A DNA stretch of 64,000 nt from NCBI GenBank assembly GCA_010672785.1, contig JAAHFX010000002.1, positions 994,411 through 1,058,410 on the forward strand. Reading direction: 5' to 3'. Origin of the DNA: Sphaerospermopsis sp. SIO1G1. GTDB taxonomy: Bacteria > Cyanobacteriota > Cyanobacteriia > Cyanobacteriales > Nostocaceae. Below are positions 9,602 through 18,650 of this stretch, piece by piece. The translations under genes were made by a program, and so were the position numbers. How positions within the stretch are numbered: the stretch's first letter is position 1; the number at the start of each line of letters is the position of its first letter. The notes beneath the pieces were generated by a model. The model saw only the letters and a list, made by a program, of their open reading frames with translations. It made no database searches and was not told the DNA's origin.

Positions 9602-11656
9602 ATGATGACTAATCGTTTAGCTAATACTAAAAGCCTGTATTTGCGTAAACACGCAGAAAATCCCATTGATTGGTGGCCCTGGTGTGATGAAGCTTTGGAA
9701 ACTGCGAGAATCAGAGATCAACCAATTTTTCTATCTATTGGTTATTCTAGTTGCCACTGGTGTACGGTGATGGAAGGGGAAGCATTTTCTGATTTGGCGA
9801 TCGCTGACTATATGAATGCTAATTTTCTGCCTATTAAAGTGGATAGGGAAGAGCGACCAGATATAGATAGTATCTACATGCAGAGTTTACAAATGATGAG
9901 TGGCCAAGGGGGTTGGCCTCTGAATGTGTTTCTCTCTCCTGATGATTTAGTCCCATTTTATGCAGGTACTTATTTTCCTGTAGATCCTCGTTATGGTCGT
10001 CCAGGTTTTTTACAGGTTTTACAAGCTTTACGTCGTTATTATGATCATGAAAAGGAAGAATTACGCCAACGTAAGGCAGTAATTTTAGAGGCTTTATTAA
10101 CATCTGCGGTATTACAAAAAACAACTGACCAAGAAGTTACAGAAGATAAATTATTAACAACTGGTTGGGAAACGGCGACTAAAATTATTACTTCTAAACA
10201 GGTTGGTAATAGTTTTCCGATGATTCCCTATTGTCAGTTTGTTTTACGGGGTACTCGCTTTAATTTTTCATCTCTTTACAATGGACAACAGGTTGCTACT
10301 CAAAGAGGTTTAAATTTAGCTTTGGGGGGAATTTATGATCATGTTGGTGGTGGTTTTCATCGCTACACTGTTGATCCAAGTTGGACTGTCCCCCATTTTG
10401 AGAAGATGCTTTACGATAATGGTCAAATTTTGGAATATTTGGCTGATTTATGGAGTGCTGGTGTTCAAGAACCGGCTTTTAAACGAGCAGTGGTCAAAAC
10501 TGTACAGTGGTTAACCAGGGAAATGACTGCTCCTGGGGGTTATTTTTATGCTGCTCAAGATGCAGATAGTTTTGTTAATTCTACAGATGTAGAACCAGAT
10601 GAGGGAGCTTTTTATGTCTGGAGTTTTCAGGAATTACAAAACCTGTTAACGAAGGAAGAATTAACAGAATTACAACAGGAGTTTTCTGTTAGTGTAAATG
10701 GCAATTTTGAAGGTAAGAATGTTTTACAAAGATTGCATCCGGGAGAATTAAGTGAAACCATAGAAGCTGCTTTAGGTAAGTTGTTCACTGTCCGATATGG
10801 TGAAACGATGAAAAATTTACTAACTTTTCCTCCAGCGCAAAATAATCAGGAAGCAAAAACTATCAATTGGCCTGGTCGGATTCCAGCTGTAACTGATACT
10901 AAAATGATTGTAGCTTGGAATAGTTTAATGATTTCTGGTTTAGCTAGAGCGGCGGTGGTTTTCCAAAAACCAAGCTATTTAGAATTAGCAGCAAAAGCAG
11001 CCAATTTTATCTTAGATAATCAATTTGTGGATGGGTATTTTCATCGTCTTAATTATGAAGGTGAAGCGACAGTTTTAGCTCAATCTGAAGATTATGCTTT
11101 TTTTATTAAAGCATTGTTGGATTTAGATCAAGCTGATGTAGAAAATACTTTTTGGTTGGAGAAAGCAACTTCTTTACAAGATGAATTTAATCAACTTTTG
11201 TGGAGTCAGGAATTAGGTGGATATTTCAATACATCTAGTAATAAAGATTTAATTGTGAAGGAAAGAAGTTTTGCAGATAATTCTACACCTTCAGCTAATG
11301 GTGTTGCGATCGCTAATTTGGTACGATTATGTTTGTTAACTGATAATCTCAGTTATCTCGATTTAGCAGAATCAGGAATTAAGGCTTTTAACGCAGTGAT
11401 GGGAGAATCTCCTCAAGCTTGTCCTAGTTTATTTACTGCTTTAGATTGGTATTGTAGTTGTACTTTGGTTCGTAGTCAAATTGGGCAAATTAGGTCATTA
11501 ATGACCAAATATTTACCAGCTGTTGTTTTTAGTAATGTATTAGATTTACCAGCAGAATCTGTAGGTTTAGTTTGTCAAGGTTTACAATGTCTTCCTGCAC
11601 CAGGAAGTTTACAGGAGTTGTTAGCACAGGTGCAAAGTAGTCAAAATAGAAGTTAG
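9602..11656 (+). CDS. Thioredoxin-fold DUF255 / YyaL-type protein
   Basis: The 684-residue protein has an N-terminal thioredoxin-like domain (about residues 1-160) with a CxxC active site, Cys51-His-Trp-Cys54 in 'SSCHWCTVME'. A six-hairpin glycosidase-like helical region follows ('HVGGGFHRYTVDP' and 'PHFEKMLYDNGQ' near residues 245-275). The family (DUF255, spermatogenesis-associated protein 20 / YyaL) is widespread, but its reaction is not established. Two ATG codons (9602, 9605) are adjacent. No signal peptide, so it is probably cytoplasmic. Confidence 0.9.
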   Translation: MMTNRLANTKSLYLRKHAENPIDWWPWCDEALETARIRDQPIFLSIGYSSCHWCTVMEGEAFSDLAIADYMNANFLPIKVDREERPDIDSIYMQSLQMMSGQGGWPLNVFLSPDDLVPFYAGTYFPVDPRYGRPGFLQVLQALRRYYDHEKEELRQRKAVILEALLTSAVLQKTTDQEVTEDKLLTTGWETATKIITSKQVGNSFPMIPYCQFVLRGTRFNFSSLYNGQQVATQRGLNLALGGIYDHVGGGFHRYTVDPSWTVPHFEKMLYDNGQILEYLADLWSAGVQEPAFKRAVVKTVQWLTREMTAPGGYFYAAQDADSFVNSTDVEPDEGAFYVWSFQELQNLLTKEELTELQQEFSVSVNGNFEGKNVLQRLHPGELSETIEAALGKLFTVRYGETMKNLLTFPPAQNNQEAKTINWPGRIPAVTDTKMIVAWNSLMISGLARAAVVFQKPSYLELAAKAANFILDNQFVDGYFHRLNYEGEATVLAQSEDYAFFIKALLDLDQADVENTFWLEKATSLQDEFNQLLWSQELGGYFNTSSNKDLIVKERSFADNSTPSANGVAIANLVRLCLLTDNLSYLDLAESGIKAFNAVMGESPQACPSLFTALDWYCSCTLVRSQIGQIRSLMTKYLPAVVFSNVLDLPAESVGLVCQGLQCLPAPGSLQELLAQVQSSQNRS

Positions 11657-11717
11657 TTTTAAGGAAATAGGTAACAGTTATCAGTAAACAGTGAATTCAC
11701 TGATCAATGATAACTGA

Positions 11718-12239
11718 TCACCTTTTCCCTGTTTTCCAATCTTCACCACCGGGTAACTGAAATAATGTTTCTGCAACAACTTTAGGTAATTCCTTCGGTG
11801 AATAAGAATAAGTTAAATCTAAAAATTTAATAGCAGTTGTAATTAACTGTACTCTATCTATAATCTCTCCTAATTGGAATTGACTATAAATACCATCCAT
11901 AACTTCCAAACTTGCATCAGCGATCGCATCTTCAATTACTTCTTCCTCAATAAAATCTTCCCATTCATCTTGATTGATATAGAAAGATTTTTTATTTTCT
12001 TTGATATTGATTTTTCTGATCTCCCTAATAGAATTACGAATAGAAGCAGTCCAAGAATTTGTTAATCTTTTTTCTATTTGGTTTTTAATTAAATGAATTA
12101 GTAAAATTTTCACATAAGATTGAATATTACCAATAATTGCTTTTTTACTCATTCCTTCTAATTCGTCCACAATTGCTAAAGCATCTGTGTAACGCCCTTG
12201 GATAATACTATTTCTGAGGTTTATTAATTCCTGTGTCAT
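11718..12239 (-). CDS. DUF29 family protein
   Basis: The 173-residue, mostly helical and acidic/basic protein has no signal peptide. It matches the cyanobacterial DUF29 type: 'LRNSIIQGRYTDAL' at the N terminus, a central 'IEKRLTNSWTASIRNSI' and the C-terminal 'QLPGGEDWKTGKR'. DUF29 proteins occur in many copies in cyanobacterial genomes; function is unknown. It converges with the DUF255 gene (61 bp apart). Confidence 0.8.
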   Translation of the reverse strand: MTQELINLRNSIIQGRYTDALAIVDELEGMSKKAIIGNIQSYVKILLIHLIKNQIEKRLTNSWTASIRNSIREIRKINIKENKKSFYINQDEWEDFIEEEVIEDAIADASLEVMDGIYSQFQLGEIIDRVQLITTAIKFLDLTYSYSPKELPKVVAETLFQLPGGEDWKTGKR

Positions 12240-12381
12240 TAGTTTGAACCTCTCATTTATGCATATTCAATATTGTAACACAATCATAGGTATATCAATT
12301 GATTTAGTATATTTTTAACTATATAAAAAACCCCAACAGATAGTAAAGTCAGGGATAAAAAAATTATATATAAATAGTTGC

Positions 12382-12735
12382 TTATATTTGAGATAATAAA
12401 ACCTTCATATGCGGAGTTGATAGAAATTTTTGAGCATCAGTAATCATACATTGACCCCAAAAGTTCTTTTTCATAGCATAAAAATCAGCAATACTTTTAT
12501 CTAACTTTAATGCTGTTTCTGCCAATTGATAAGCTGTTTGTTTCTCTCCTTGAAAATATAAAGCAACAGCTAAAGCTAAAGTAGGTTCAGCAAATTGATC
12601 ATCAATTTCTACCGCTTGTTGCCATTGTTTGATTGCTGTTTTTTTGTCTCCTTGTTCATATTTAATGAACCCAATGTTATTGATAGCTGCTAAGTGGTTA
12701 ACATCTATAGCAACTGCTTGATTATAGTCAAACAT
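12382..12735 (-). CDS. Short TPR protein, possibly 5'-truncated
   Basis: The 117 residues contain about two and a half tetratricopeptide repeats ('AINNIGFIKYEQGDKKTAI', 'PTLALAVALYFQGEKQTAY') and a C-terminal 'FWGQCMITDAQKFLSTPHM' segment. My recollection is that proteins with this C terminus are usually longer and exported, with a signal peptide and more repeats. No upstream coding extension was seen in the 409-bp spacer, so this may be the remaining 3' part of a longer gene. Confidence 0.6.
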   Translation of the reverse strand: MFDYNQAVAIDVNHLAAINNIGFIKYEQGDKKTAIKQWQQAVEIDDQFAEPTLALAVALYFQGEKQTAYQLAETALKLDKSIADFYAMKKNFWGQCMITDAQKFLSTPHMKVLLSQI

Positions 12736-13144
12736 AGTCCTTGAATGGTTGAATAGTGGATAATAATTAATACATCTGCCAAAGTTAGTATCCGCAAAAT
12801 TATTGATGATTTTTTTGTCAAAATCAGAATATCTAGGATTTAAAGATTTTCAATATTTGATGATTTGATTACCAAAATAGCGATCGCATCAAGTATAAAT
12901 CTCTTTATTTGGGTTTTTATGGTTTTGATAGCAGTAGTTATTTACCTATATTGTTAAATAAATCTCATTGTTTACAAATGATGTTATTTTGCGTAAGTGC
13001 TAATTTTATTAAACTGTGATCATTTTAAATTTTTCAGATCCAGAAACTTTATATAATTGTCAGAATCTTGAAGATGTATTCAGACTAAATAGTGATATTA
13101 TAAACTGTAAGGGTTTATTTAGTAACAAAAATCAGCAATAAATT
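12736..13144. other. AT-rich spacer
   Basis: I see no gene and no strong repeat here, apart from a single HIP1-type GCGATCGC near 12881. It must contain the promoter of the binding-protein gene at 13145 on the right. Confidence 0.5.
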
Positions 13145-14044
13145 ATGCGTCATAAATCATTTTTTATATCATTACTTTTAACATTGCTTTTAGTTGCCTG
13201 TGCTACAGAAAACGGGCAAGTTGCAGAGGTTCAACCGGAAGCAAGCGCTAATCTTACAGATACACAGGTATCGCCTCAAGCTGAAGTGCAAAGAGTAGTA
13301 GCATTGTCTTCTCTTGCAGCTGATATTGTTTCTGAATTAGATGAAACTAAATTAGTGGGAATTGTGGGGAGTAGATTATTAAAAGATGATCCTCGCTTTC
13401 AAGATATTACTCAAGTTGCTCAAGGACAAAATCCACCCGATTTAGAAAAAATTGTGGCTTTAAAACCAGATTTAGTAATAGGTGTGGCAGGTTTTTCTGA
13501 TAAACCTTTGAAAAAATTAAATGAATTAGGAATAAAAACTTTATCAACCAAAGTTTATGATTGGCAAGCTTTGGAAAATGTTACTAAAAACTTGGCTGAA
13601 CAAATAGGTGCAGATCCAGAACCTCTATTAAATCGTTACAAGTCATTTTTACCTGAGCAAAATAACCAAGAAGATAAAGATATTTCCACTTTGGTTTTAG
13701 TAAGTCGGAAACCAATTTTAGCACCAAATAAAGAAAGTTGGGCTGGTGATATTGTTGCTAGATTTGGGGGCAAAAATTTAGCAGCGGAATTACAAGGTAA
13801 TAACCCCATTGGTGGTTATGTTTCTTTGTCAGCGGAAAAGGTACTAGAGGAAAATCCTGATATTTTGATTGTAGTCAATGCTGAACCTACTTTGTTAGAT
13901 TCTTTGAAAAAAGAACCTTTTTGGCAGAAGTTAAAAGCCACTCAAAATAATCAAGTTTATGTGTTTGATTATTATGGAATGATCAACCCCGGTAGTGTAG
14001 CGGCAATTGAAAAAACTACTCAGAAATTGAAAGAAGTCTTCTAA
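13145..14044 (+). CDS. Lipoprotein substrate-binding protein, BtuF/FecB-like
   Basis: The 299-residue protein has a lipoprotein signal peptide with lipobox LLVAC (Cys19), then a linker and two alpha/beta lobes joined by a long helix. This is the helical-backbone metal-receptor fold of corrinoid, heme or siderophore binding proteins. 'VALSSLAADIVSELDETKLVGI' and 'PDLEKIVALKPDLVIG' are characteristic. No permease or ATPase of an ABC importer is adjacent, so the ligand is open. The convergent neighbour is an FTR1 iron permease, which makes an iron chelate a reasonable guess. Confidence 0.85.
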   Translation: MRHKSFFISLLLTLLLVACATENGQVAEVQPEASANLTDTQVSPQAEVQRVVALSSLAADIVSELDETKLVGIVGSRLLKDDPRFQDITQVAQGQNPPDLEKIVALKPDLVIGVAGFSDKPLKKLNELGIKTLSTKVYDWQALENVTKNLAEQIGADPEPLLNRYKSFLPEQNNQEDKDISTLVLVSRKPILAPNKESWAGDIVARFGGKNLAAELQGNNPIGGYVSLSAEKVLEENPDILIVVNAEPTLLDSLKKEPFWQKLKATQNNQVYVFDYYGMINPGSVAAIEKTTQKLKEVF

Positions 14045-14212
14045 AATATATCCAGGTTCAGCAATACCGTTTTCCGTAGGTTGGGTTGAACAAAGTGAAA
14101 CCCAACGTAAACTCAAGATATTTGCAGAGATACATAGTAAAATTAGATAGATTGGCAAAAACGCAAAGCCACTTATGGATTACAGAAACTATATTACAAT
14201 TGAACCCAACAT

Positions 14213-14325
14213 CTTGTGGGGTGGGCATCTTGCCCGCCAACAGAGTACCTTATGACACCGGAAAGTGCTGTATGTTGATGGAAAGATTTAAGGTGCGTTA
14301 CATTTCATTAACGCACCCTACGGGA
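14213..14325. repeat. Two interspersed repeats side by side
   Basis: The block 'cttgtggggtgggcatcttg' through 'ccggaaagtgctgtat' (14213-14274) recurs in the same orientation at 53482-53542. It is followed by 'aaggtgcgttac...taacgcaccctac' (about 14290-14321), an inverted repeat also present in part near 4459 and 7731. Open frames across it on both strands are not convincing genes. Confidence 0.75.
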
Positions 14326-14348
14326 TTAGCGATCGCACTACACAAATA

Positions 14349-15293
14349 TTAACCTGTAGGCAGATTTTTGGTTTTCTTACTTCCACCTCCAATACTACGA
14401 AGATATAAACCACCAATGCTAATTAAAAACAATAAATAACTAGCAAATTGAACTATATAAAGTTTATCCCGATAACCAAATAAAGCTTTAAAAATAATTC
14501 CTGGAAATTTACCATCTGGTAGAATTTGTGTTCCATTCCAAACAATTGGCCCTAAAATACAAGAGTGAATTTTGGTAAAGTGTTGATAATAAAAACAAAT
14601 ATTTTCTGAAACTGGGTTACTTAATGCAAAACTAGCCATTGCATCATCAAAGTGTTTTAAGCTCGAAACCACTAAACCAGCAACAATTAAAATTAAGAAA
14701 ATACCCATTACTTGGAAGAATTGGCGAATATTAATTTTCACACCCCACTTAAATAATAAAACCCCAATTCCTGCTGCTGTAGCTAAACCAAATAAAGCAC
14801 CTAATGTTGGTAATAACCCTTCTTGAAAATTCGCTGCTATAAATAAAACAGTTTCAAAACCTTCCCTGACTACTGCAACTAAAATTAAACTGAAAACACC
14901 CCAACCGGCATTGTTGTTTTGTGTTAGTGCTTCATTGACTGCTCCCTCAACCTCAGCTTTCATAAATTTGGCTTGTTTTGTCATCCAAATTAGCATCCAA
15001 CTGAGCGTAATTATAGCTAAAACACTAAATATACCTTCTAATCCAGCTTCAATAACTGAGCTATATTCAGTATTAATTGAACCTAAATATTTAATTAGCC
15101 CAGTAAATAATAAACCTAGTAAAAAACTAACAATAATACCAACAATAACACCAGCATATACCCATTTATTTAATTTTGATTGTTGAGCCTTTTTCAATAA
15201 TGCTAAAACAATACCGACAACTAAAGCTGCTTCTACACCTTCTCGTAGAGTAATGACAAATGTGGGAATAGCAATACTAAAATTCATTGGCAA
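14349..15293 (-). CDS. FTR1-family iron permease
   Basis: The integral membrane protein (314 residues, about seven segments) carries both REGxE signature motifs: Arg17-Glu-Gly-Val-Glu21 in the first helix and Arg143-Glu-Gly-Phe-Glu147 in the fourth. These line the iron path in FTR1/EfeU permeases. No EfeO or EfeB partner is seen. The next gene upstream on the same strand encodes a ferritin-like protein 83 bp away, suggesting an uptake-and-storage operon. The C-terminal 'KKTKNLPTG' tail is cytosolic in type. Confidence 0.92.
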   Translation of the reverse strand: MPMNFSIAIPTFVITLREGVEAALVVGIVLALLKKAQQSKLNKWVYAGVIVGIIVSFLLGLLFTGLIKYLGSINTEYSSVIEAGLEGIFSVLAIITLSWMLIWMTKQAKFMKAEVEGAVNEALTQNNNAGWGVFSLILVAVVREGFETVLFIAANFQEGLLPTLGALFGLATAAGIGVLLFKWGVKINIRQFFQVMGIFLILIVAGLVVSSLKHFDDAMASFALSNPVSENICFYYQHFTKIHSCILGPIVWNGTQILPDGKFPGIIFKALFGYRDKLYIVQFASYLLFLISIGGLYLRSIGGGSKKTKNLPTG

Positions 15294-15348
15294 TAGATAA
15301 TAGGTGACTGATAATTAAAAATTGAAAACTGATAACTGATAACTGAAT

Positions 15349-15373
15349 GGGTTTAGCAGTGCTAAACCCCTAC
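15349..15373. repeat. GGGTTTAGCA palindrome
   Basis: The hairpin GGGTTTAGC-agt-GCTAAACCC lies between the ferritin-like and FTR1 genes. A second copy is at 42976-42997 and a half copy at about 4583. It is a dispersed repeat that could attenuate transcription from the ferritin-like gene into the permease gene. Confidence 0.65.
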
Positions 15374-15376
15374 TAA

Positions 15377-15814
15377 CTAGCCAGCAAAATCACGTAACAT
15401 TTTTTTCAGTTCCAGATTGTGCATCTCTTCTTGACCAATCATACCACGAGTAAATTCTTCTAGATAAATACTCGCATCTGAGACTACATCAAGTAGACTT
15501 TTGTACATATCCAATGCTTTCTTTTCATGGGATAAACTTTCTTCCAAAATATCTTTGACAGAATGTTTAGAAGTTTCTTCCATTGAGGCAATTCTCAAGC
15601 TAGGATGTCCGTCTAAACCTGTAATAATTTCCCCTACTTGTTGAGCATGAAGTAAAGACTCACTGGCTTGAGCTTTGAAAAAAGCAACAATGGGAATACG
15701 GTTTGGACCTGTTACCATTAAGGCATAATGGGTATAACGAACTACCCCTGCTAATTCAAATTCCATGATGGAATTAAGGAGTTTAATAGCTTTGTCTTGG
15801 TCAAGTTCTCTCAT
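15377..15814 (-). CDS. Ferritin-like (bacterioferritin-type) protein
   Basis: The 145-residue four-helix-bundle protein has candidate di-iron ligands Glu20 ('FELAGVVRY'), Glu131 and His134 ('GQEEMHNLE'). In the second helix the usual ExxH is replaced by Glu52-Ser-Leu-Leu-His56, so the metal site may be shifted. No obvious heme-binding methionine was identified. It is the first gene of a likely operon with the FTR1 permease. Storage or detoxification of iron is an inference from family and neighbour. Confidence 0.8.
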   Translation of the reverse strand: MRELDQDKAIKLLNSIMEFELAGVVRYTHYALMVTGPNRIPIVAFFKAQASESLLHAQQVGEIITGLDGHPSLRIASMEETSKHSVKDILEESLSHEKKALDMYKSLLDVVSDASIYLEEFTRGMIGQEEMHNLELKKMLRDFAG

Positions 15815-16047
15815 TAGTTGTTATGCTCTGGAAAATTACAGTTTGAGAGTGTTTTAGTGAGGATTTATACACTTTTTATGAGTGATCAATCTTGATGGTT
15901 TTGATTTTTCACTCTTTTCTCTCTTTTTACCTATTTTAAGCTGTTTGTTGTTTATATCCAAATAGTGTGAAAAACTAAGTTGCCTTTTTGAAGGTGTTTG
16001 CAGAAATCAGTTTTTGAGTCTTTTCGTGATGAAGATGTTGATGATGA

Positions 16048-17250
16048 CTACACAAAACGCTTTGTAAATTCACATATCAAATCCACCCTACCTTTTCTTA
16101 ACATAGCAGGATCTAACCTTTCGGTGGTATTACAAGTCATTAATACCACTAAACGCTGCTTAATTTGTATACCAGATTCGTCAATTACACTTTGATATAA
16201 AGTTCCATCTAACAAAGCCAAGATATGTTCTGTCTTGTTGCTATATTGAGCTACCTCTAAAGAACGATCTTGGGCTAGGTTATCAGCTTCATTGATGATG
16301 ATACAAATTCTTTCTAAATAGCTGGGAGGGACAAAATTAGTAATTGCATCATGGTCTAAAATAAAAATTACATATCCTAAAGGTACAAGAATTTCTTTAG
16401 CTACTGATTGTGTCCAAGCTGTTTTGCCTGTTCCTGGTTTTCCATGTACTACTACAGCTAATTGATGCTGATTGAGAATTGATTGTTGGACTAAATTAGT
16501 AAAGTCTTGAATTTCTGGGGGAAATGAATTAATGGGAAATTGATTTTGCACCTTACCGACACGACTTTGATATCCACTGAGCATGACGGCTAAATCATGA
16601 GTGGCTTTATTAATTAAAGGTGCTAAATTTCTAGCCATTAAAGTATATTGTCTCCGTCCTCTTTCATAGGGTTCAATTTGTAGCCAAATATCATGTTGAG
16701 ACCAATAAGCATAAACAGTGTTAATGATATCTAAACGTTCCCAATTAATAAATTTTTCGACAGGAAAATAGAAATCTCTTTCTGAATAATATTGTGTAAT
16801 GATATCAGGACGGTCTAGTAATCGTAAAATTCTTAAAACGGTGATTTCTTGTAATAAATTGAGTACGTAATCTATGGGAATACTGTTCCGATTGACAAAT
16901 TGAACAATTGGGGTTTCTGTACTCAAAACATCTTTGTAGCGATAATCTGGGTTTTGTGCATCAGGTGTAATGAAGTTCCAGAATTTTTGAAACTCACTGC
17001 GAGTATAATCTGATGCTAAATTGACCATGTTTGCCCACCAAGCATAATCTTTTCTGGCTAAAGCATCTGCATAAAAACTGACTAAGTTAATACTTCTTTG
17101 GGCTAATTCTTGGGTATCATTAATTATAATGTGCTGGAAATAGTGCCAATCAAAATCCCTCTGAAATGGTCGCCAACCGTTAGACAGTAGATTTTGTCTG
17201 TTGTTATTGGCGGAATTGTTGTCATTACTGCGGAAATAATCGAAATCCAT
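16048..17250 (-). CDS. AAA+ ATPase with unknown N-terminal domain
   Basis: The 400-residue protein has an N-terminal helical region of about 260 residues (hydrophilic, Asn-rich start; 'DYAWWANMVNLASDYTRSE') and then an AAA+ core. Walker A is GKPGTGKT near residue 270. The Walker B strand reads 'ICIIINEADNL', so the usual Asp-Glu is Asn-Glu. Sensor 1 is 'VLMTCNTTERLDPAMLRKGR' with the arginine-finger region. The protein stops just after the core ('EFTKRFV'), so the small C-terminal lid domain is almost absent. The partner or substrate is unknown. Confidence 0.75.
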   Translation of the reverse strand: MDFDYFRSNDNNSANNNRQNLLSNGWRPFQRDFDWHYFQHIIINDTQELAQRSINLVSFYADALARKDYAWWANMVNLASDYTRSEFQKFWNFITPDAQNPDYRYKDVLSTETPIVQFVNRNSIPIDYVLNLLQEITVLRILRLLDRPDIITQYYSERDFYFPVEKFINWERLDIINTVYAYWSQHDIWLQIEPYERGRRQYTLMARNLAPLINKATHDLAVMLSGYQSRVGKVQNQFPINSFPPEIQDFTNLVQQSILNQHQLAVVVHGKPGTGKTAWTQSVAKEILVPLGYVIFILDHDAITNFVPPSYLERICIIINEADNLAQDRSLEVAQYSNKTEHILALLDGTLYQSVIDESGIQIKQRLVVLMTCNTTERLDPAMLRKGRVDLICEFTKRFV

Positions 17251-17302
17251 AGAAGTCAGCAGTGAAGAATTGGCTGTTATTAGTAATATATTTGAATGAA
17301 TC

Positions 17303-17395
17303 AGGACTTACGCAGAAGTTACGGAAGAATGAACCACGAAGGACGCTAAGGAAAGGAAGGTAAGAGGTTTACAAGAGATATTTTGCGTAAGTCCT
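17303..17395. mobile_element. MITE-like element, AGGACTTACGCA ends, 6-bp TSD
   Basis: The 93-bp element starts AGGACTTACGCA and ends TGCGTAAGTCCT. It is flanked by perfect ATGAAT repeats at 17296-17301 and 17396-17401; one extra C lies inside the left repeat. The interior ('gaatgaaccacgaaggacgc') also matches the remnant at 8080-8121 and differs from the 35445/37316/57559 copies. It contains no coding sequence. Confidence 0.8.
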
Positions 17396-17517
17396 ATGAA
17401 TGTTGTATTAAATTTTTTGCTATTTATAGCATTATGTACTATAAAACCGGAAGTAGTATCAACTCCATCATAGGTTACAGTCTACTTAGATTGGGCATGG
17501 TGTTAGAAAAGTTAAAA

Positions 17518-18636
17518 TTAATCACTGTTGACAGTTGGTAATTTGATTGTGAAGATACTACCTTTACCCAGTTCTGAAGATAGTTCTATTGTGCCTCTGT
17601 GGGCTGCTAAAATTATTTGTGATAAATGTAGTCCTAAGCCACTCCCTGATCTGCTATGCTTATTGTTTCGCCCTTGGCTAAAACGCTCAAAAATTGTTTC
17701 TTGATCATCGGGTGCTATTCCACAACCTGTGTCAGTAACTGAAATGATGATATTTGTGTTCTTGAAAATTTTGATGTCTACATTACCTGTATCTGTAAAT
17801 TTAATGGCATTGGCAATTATATTATTAAATACTCGACGTAGTTCTAATTTATCACCCATAACTATAACCTGATCATTTTCTGATGACTTTAATTCTTTGG
17901 TGTTTAATGTCAGAGTGAGGTTTTTGTGAATGGCAATAGGATTGAGTTCATCAATTACCTCTGTAACTGTTTTTTTGATGTCACATTTTGATAATGTAAA
18001 AGTTTTTTTTCCAGCCTCGAAACGATAAACTTCTAATAAGTTGTTAACCATTACCATTAAGTTTTGATTACTACGAATCATGATTTCAATAGCTTCTTTC
18101 ATTTCTGCGGGAATGCTGCCAAATGCTTCTTGTTGAAATAAGGCTAACATCCGATCAGCTGCTACTAATGGTGTCCGTAAATCATGGGTAAGTCGAGATA
18201 CAAAGTCTTCTCGTTGTTCTGCTAATTTGTGCTGTTCATCCATGCTATGTTTAAGTCTGAGAAGCGATCGCACTCTCGCTAATAATTCGTCGGTGTCAAA
18301 GGGTTTACGAATAAAGTCATCAGCACCTGCATCTAAACCTTCTACTACACTGGATTCATCAAAGGCGGTAATTAATAAAATAGGGATAAATTTAATTTCG
18401 GGGTTATTTCTAATTCTCCTTGTGACTTCATAACCATCCATCCCTGGCATCATGATATCTAGTAATATTAAGTGTGGTGGAGATTCTAGGACTCTTTGTA
18501 GGGCGGTTTCACCATCTGAAACTGATTCTATTTCATATCCTTCACTTTCTAATAGCATTTCAACTATAATTAAATTATCTTGCACATCATCAACGGCTAA
18601 AATACGATTATTTTGATTGTTATTGATAATAGACAT
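17518..18636 (-). CDS. Hybrid response regulator-histidine kinase
   Basis: The cytoplasmic 372-residue protein has an N-terminal receiver (Asp16/Asp17, phospho-acceptor Asp60 in 'LLDIMMPGMDG', Lys111), then a HisKA domain with His151 in 'SRLTHDLRTPL' and a HATPase_c domain with N box 'NIIANAIKFT', 'DTGCGIAP' and 'GSGLGLHLS'. There is no sensor or membrane segment, so input comes by phosphotransfer or partners. The gene follows a second kinase by 14 bp, an operon. A LuxR-type regulator is divergently transcribed beyond that. Confidence 0.92.
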   Translation of the reverse strand: MSIINNNQNNRILAVDDVQDNLIIVEMLLESEGYEIESVSDGETALQRVLESPPHLILLDIMMPGMDGYEVTRRIRNNPEIKFIPILLITAFDESSVVEGLDAGADDFIRKPFDTDELLARVRSLLRLKHSMDEQHKLAEQREDFVSRLTHDLRTPLVAADRMLALFQQEAFGSIPAEMKEAIEIMIRSNQNLMVMVNNLLEVYRFEAGKKTFTLSKCDIKKTVTEVIDELNPIAIHKNLTLTLNTKELKSSENDQVIVMGDKLELRRVFNNIIANAIKFTDTGNVDIKIFKNTNIIISVTDTGCGIAPDDQETIFERFSQGRNNKHSRSGSGLGLHLSQIILAAHRGTIELSSELGKGSIFTIKLPTVNSD

Positions 18637-18650
18637 ATTTTTATTTGTTT

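Noticed and set aside
14058..14352. Overlapping frames on both strands between the binding-protein gene and FTR1
   Set aside because: They consist of dispersed repeats, with no start context or recognisable domain.
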